This document shows, piece after piece, positions 59,798-64,000 of a stretch of DNA of 64,000 bases. How positions within the stretch are numbered: position 1 is the stretch's first letter; each line of letters begins with the position of its first letter. The position numbers were made by a program, and so were the translations under genes. The stretch is from assembly GCA_963070105.1 (NCBI GenBank), contig OY718807.1, positions 5,684,983 to 5,748,982 on the forward strand, read 5' to 3'. This stretch comes from Litomosoides sigmodontis (Eukaryota > Nematoda > Chromadorea > Rhabditida > Onchocercidae). The notes under the pieces were generated by a model that searched no databases, was not told the DNA's origin, and saw nothing but the letters and a program-made list of their open reading frames with translations.

Positions 59798-62520
59798 AAT
59801 AGTTCAAGTTGCAGAAGCAGAGATTCCATTTAACATGAAGTTATGATGTAAACAGAGCCTTCGTTTTACTGAATTATCAGATAGGCTTACTTCCGTCACA
59901 CTATTAGAACGTTATTCTGTCATCAGCAAAAGTGCCCAGCTATAAAGCTATCATATATATGCAAAGCTCAACCATCTGTGCCTGATAAGTGATAAAGACA
60001 AAGTAAACAATGGAAGTCTTCCCGATAGATAAACAATCTCAGTCTGATAAGTTGGAATCTCATAATGAGAGTCTCCCAGTCGCCTAATGGTCAATTGTAA
60101 TTTTTTTGAATTATTTGATGTATTTACAATCAAAGTTTATTATTTTTGAAAACTATTGTTAGCTACTAAGGCAAATAGATAACTATTGTTAGAAAATTAG
60201 GCTAAGCTTAATTTTCATAACTTAGATGAAAATAGTTTTAAAAAGTTTAAGTGAACGAACTGTGTGGCAAATAATATCACAAAAGTAAAAATGATAAGAG
60301 GTGATAACTCTCACGTATTACATGGCGTGGAATTTTTTTATTCATCAATACGTTCAACAAATATATGAAAAAAAAAACAAAAAAAAAACAGACACTTAGA
60401 TAAATTAGAGCAACAAGCAGTGAGAAGTGGAAAAGAAAAGCGCATCTAAGTCGTTTCTCTAAAGCACTACAGCAGATGTTACGAAGAGACGTGGAAAATC
60501 AGTATAATAGAATATAATACTAATAATAATTAGTTAAGTAATTAATTAATAATAACTGAAAAATGAAAAAGTTGACAAACCGATTATATTAATTGTCACA
60601 AAACCTGGATAAAAAAGGTTGGAGTCAAAACGAAATTGTCCAGAAAGGATTTAGACAGTGCCAACAACTTTCATGATCGCATTTTGATCATTTTAGATCG
60701 TGTCAGGAGGAGTAGCAGCAGCAGCATACAAAAATCAACATTCAACTACAAGGCACTTGAACGATCAAAAACTTTTTTCCTTTCTTTAGAAAAAAATTTC
60801 GTCTATAAATGATATGGTACAGCATTACTGAAGTGAAATTTTGATAAAAATTTTATTAAAGTAAAAATTTCACATAATAATTAAAGTAAAAATTTTACAT
60901 AATACAGTTTTTTAATTTAAATTTGAAGCTAATCTAAAGAGAGCAGAGCGATTAAAAACGTTATCACTTTCTTTGTTATTTGATCGAAATGGTCATAAAA
61001 TAATAATAATAATAAAAAATATTTGTAGCGCAGTTTACAGTATTACAAATAAAAAGACACATAAATGGAATGAGGATTTCAGGCACAACAGTAGCAGTAC
61101 AAAGGGTTTCTACAAATTTAAACTTTCAGTGAAGCGATCAATTATTTATTCTTTAACTTTTAGCTTTCTTTTTTTGTATGTCAACTTAGCATTCACACAG
61201 TGAACCGTTTTGTGGAAACCCGAAATCACATAGAAGCTGGGGGAAAAGCCCCGCAAAATGATGTATGTAAAAGAATTAATACCAACATTTCACATACCTT
61301 ATCATAATTAACATATATCATTTCAAAATTTAATTCAATCAGCAAATAATATCACATCATTTCTGCATACAAGACTGAGCACAACATAACCTTCTCCTGG
61401 AAAAATTATGGAATCGCTTGAAAAAATATTTTTTTACTGAAAATTCCGCTTTTCTCTGCACTTTTCACCAAGTAGTGGTAGGCGGAAAAGAAAGCAGTGG
61501 GAAAGAATGTGGAAATATCACTCATCATTTTTAACACTCCCGAAAATGGCGAAGAAACGTGACGTGGAACGGATATGGATCTCACGTGGAACACCGCTCC
61601 CCAGATACCGTTGAAATTTCTGATGCTATCAGATTTATTTTTGTGAGCTTAACGGCACTTTTTAGCGTTCCCTGCGCTAAAAGACATTGCTCTCCTCACG
61701 AATAATTCCATTGCAGTGAGGTGGGGCGCAAATCGTGAGGGGAATGGAGAACGCAGACAGGGTGTAAAAATGTCTTCTCTTAAAACAGAAATGAGATCAG
61801 GGAAAAATACAATTTATGAAAATTTTAAAGTCAACAACTAGAGTGACTGAGGAATTAGGAAATGATGAAGAGAGAAAAGGAAAAAAAAACATATGCGAAT
61901 GATCTATCTTTGCCAATGTACTCGAATTTGCCAAAATTAACTTTTGTAAAAGATATCAGTGATAAGTTTTATTCCTTTGTTGGTGTGATTTATCAGGTCT
62001 GCTAGACTTACTCAAATCCTCACAAAGATCATCATCATTCTGCCATCCCCATGGATATTCCAATGCCATCCTCATAAGCATTCTAGTTATCAGATAGCTA
62101 TCACACATTTCAATTTACTGCTTTTGAAAAAACACTTTTTTTTAGAAAAAAGGGAGAAAATTCAAAGGTGATGAATGAAGAACGAAGAAAGTGAGATATA
62201 TTTGATTTAAAAATAGCAGATGAAAGAATACAAAAAAAGGAGCATTGTGGATTTCCACAGGCTATTAACGATTAACTATCAAACCGTTCAGAAAAATATT
62301 TAGAACTTGCGAAATTCATAGTTTTAGTGCAAGATGAATTCAATCAATAAATGAAATTCAATAAAATTACGTATAGGATGAAAGTAACTTGAACTGTTTT
62401 CTCCATCGAAGTGAATTTCGAGGCTTATTATACAAAATAATATAACTCGAGCACTTTTGAGCCCATTTATTCACTGAGCAAAATTCTAGGCTGACAAAGG
62501 CTTTTTTCGATTTCAACGCC
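59798..62520. other. gene-poor spacer
   Basis: About 2.7 kb with no supportable gene. It contains A-rich runs (about 60365-60395), a 25-bp tandem duplication at 60855-60904, and an isolated less AT-rich patch at about 61540-61770. Plus- and minus-strand frames here are short and show no splice context. Confidence 0.45.
60855..60904. repeat. 25-bp tandem duplication
   Basis: 60855-60879 and 60880-60904 (each begins ATTAAAGTAAAAATTT) differ at one base. It is simple intergenic duplication. Confidence 0.9.
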
Positions 62521-63917
62521 TTAAATCATCATCTTCAAATTCAAGTCACCAGTCTGCATACGCTTGCATTTGGCTCGCCGATTCTTAAACCAAATTTTAA
62601 CATTGTGCGTCGAGATTGGTGGATAACTCTGTCTATACTGACAACTGTTCAGCGCTTCTGTATAATGGTCAATCTGAAGTTTTGTGAAATCTTCACACCG
62701 TTGGGATTTTTATTTCATTGAAAAATGCTTTCCAGACAGAATGCAGTAAATAAAACTGAAAATTTCACTTAGGTTATTTTTCTGATAGCTCAAAACCTCA
62801 TCGACAATATAATTTTTACCATCTAATGTGCCGATGCCAGTAAGTTCCAAGAGGAATTTGTTCTCCACGAAAACTAGTTGCAAACCCGGTGCAAGGAATT
62901 TACCTGGAGCCAAGTAGGATGTGGATTCTCTTCAAACCACTTTTCTAGAACTGGCAATTCCGTGAGTGGGTCGAACATTAACCTTGATCGAGCAACTGTA
63001 TTGGACGGTGTTTGTGTTTGTTGCTGCTGTCCACCTATACCATGACCATTCCCACTACCATTACTTGTTGCCTGCTGATGTCCAAGTATTTCACCACCGG
63101 TTGGTTTTGGTGATATTGATGCATGACCACCATTTAAGTCAAATGATATCTCTGGTGATGAAGTTGCAGAATCCTGTTTGAAAAAAATTAACAGAAAATA
63201 TGGTTTCGCTAAAGGACTTCCGTGTGCTTTGTGAATTTGCAGCTTTCAATGCTATTGCAACGCTTACAGCAAGAAAGATTCTGTTTGCAATAAAATAATT
63301 CTCAAACTTTACAACATAACAAGCTTTCAAAACATTTGAAACACTTCCTGTGACTCCTAAAATTACCTGTTTCAATGCAGAAACCTGATCGAAACCACAA
63401 TCACTAGCGCTATGCACACTGACGTCATCATTCGGTGTCGGCGATTCTGAGCCTCCTTCGATACGCTGCAAATTTCATTTAATTCGAAAGAACCGACAAA
63501 CATAACAATTTGAAAATATCACTGCAATATATATGCAAATAATTTCATGCTCTATTGGATGTCATCGTCTTCACTTTTTGTTTCTAAAATTTCTATGTTT
63601 TGATGTGTAACTTTAGTTCAGGAGTAATGCAGAAATTCCCAGAGGAAATAAATGAGACTTATACAAAAGGCATATTACACATATCTTTGTTTATCAACTT
63701 TTAACCTTAATATTTCATTATTTCTACCAGAAATATTGCCGAAAAAACACTCACTTCACTACTACTTCCATTAGCTTGCTTGCTATCCAGCAAACTATTA
63801 AAATCAAATTTTTGACGAAATTCACCGGATGGACTAGAACGTGACTGGGCCGGAAGTAAAATAGATGATTGAGCCACTGGTGGTGCGACAGTTGTATGAT
63901 TTGTTTGTGGTGATCTC
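62521..63917 (-). CDS. homeodomain transcription factor, Dve/SATB-like class (3' part; 5' end outside window)
   Basis: Four exons are visible: 63917-63755, 63465-63367, 63173-62904 and 62673-62521 (stop). The first needs a phase-2 donor upstream, so the gene continues past the right edge. The homeodomain spans the last two exons: [20 protein letters not shown], then [10 protein letters not shown], a stretched turn before helix 3, and [14 protein letters not shown] as recognition helix. The long helix 2-3 spacing and the TELPxLxKWF...NPHP pattern match my memory of Drosophila Dve and the C. elegans DVE-1/SATB-related class rather than paired or Antp types; I rate the class about 70% likely. 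The homeodomain is nearly C-terminal (ends DLNLKMMI). Upstream exons are Ser/Gln/Asn-rich, low complexity. The protein is expected to be a nuclear DNA-binding regulator. Confidence 0.85.
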
Positions 63918-64000
63918 CTGCAAAAATCTGACGGTCAACTAATGCAGAGCGCTATTATCAGAATTAATTCATAAAACTTTCCAGTAAAATTTACGCAAAA

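Overview
This looks like nuclear DNA of a nematode, most likely a spirurid or filarial (clade III) worm. It is AT-rich, has short exons split by introns that mostly end in TTTCAG or TTTTAG, and encodes an ordinary animal gene complement. There is no sign of bacterial operons, phage, CRISPR arrays or rRNA/tRNA genes. I built all gene models by hand from splice sites, reading phase and remembered family patterns. No database was searched.

Layout. 1.3-5.1 kb (+): an hnRNP K-like protein with three KH domains (hrpk-1). 5.8-12.9 kb (+): Staufen, with all five double-stranded-RNA-binding domains and a split second domain. 12.9-21.3 kb is gene-poor but holds two unrecognised minus-strand genes built from phase-consistent exons: about 244 residues at 15.1-16.6 kb and, less certain, about 126 residues at 17.5-19.3 kb. 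21.4-27.3 kb (+): a tandem series of four-transmembrane modules, modelled as two adjacent genes that may be one gene or an operon. 30.5-40.1 kb (-): TRAPPC9/Trs120 homologue, 25 exons, about 1238 residues. 41.5-49.9 kb (-): KIAA0319/KIAA0319L-like receptor, 22 exons, about 932 residues, with MANSC, PKD and membrane segments. 50.7-53.8 kb (-): a helical protein resembling the C-terminal part of NOL11. 54.6-58.3 kb (-): a CK1/TTBK-type kinase carrying an apparent one-base frameshift. 58.8-59.8 kb (+): a small thrombospondin-type-1 single-pass membrane protein, divergent from the kinase. 62.5-63.9 kb (-): the 3' half of an atypical homeobox gene (Dve/SATB-like), whose 5' part lies outside the window.

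The two 5'-most genes are RNA-binding proteins on the same strand about 0.7 kb apart. TRAPPC9, KIAA0319L, the NOL11-like gene and the kinase run head to tail on the minus strand with gaps of about 0.8-1.4 kb. They have unrelated roles (Golgi tethering, cell surface, nucleolus, signalling), so nothing here reads as one pathway.

Points worth a second look are four introns whose only in-frame reading needs a GC-AG splice pair, a conserved duplicate of a TRAPPC9 exon lying 3' of the gene, the kinase frameshift, the array of four-TM modules, and the two unrecognised minus-strand genes. I found no convincing new multi-gene system.
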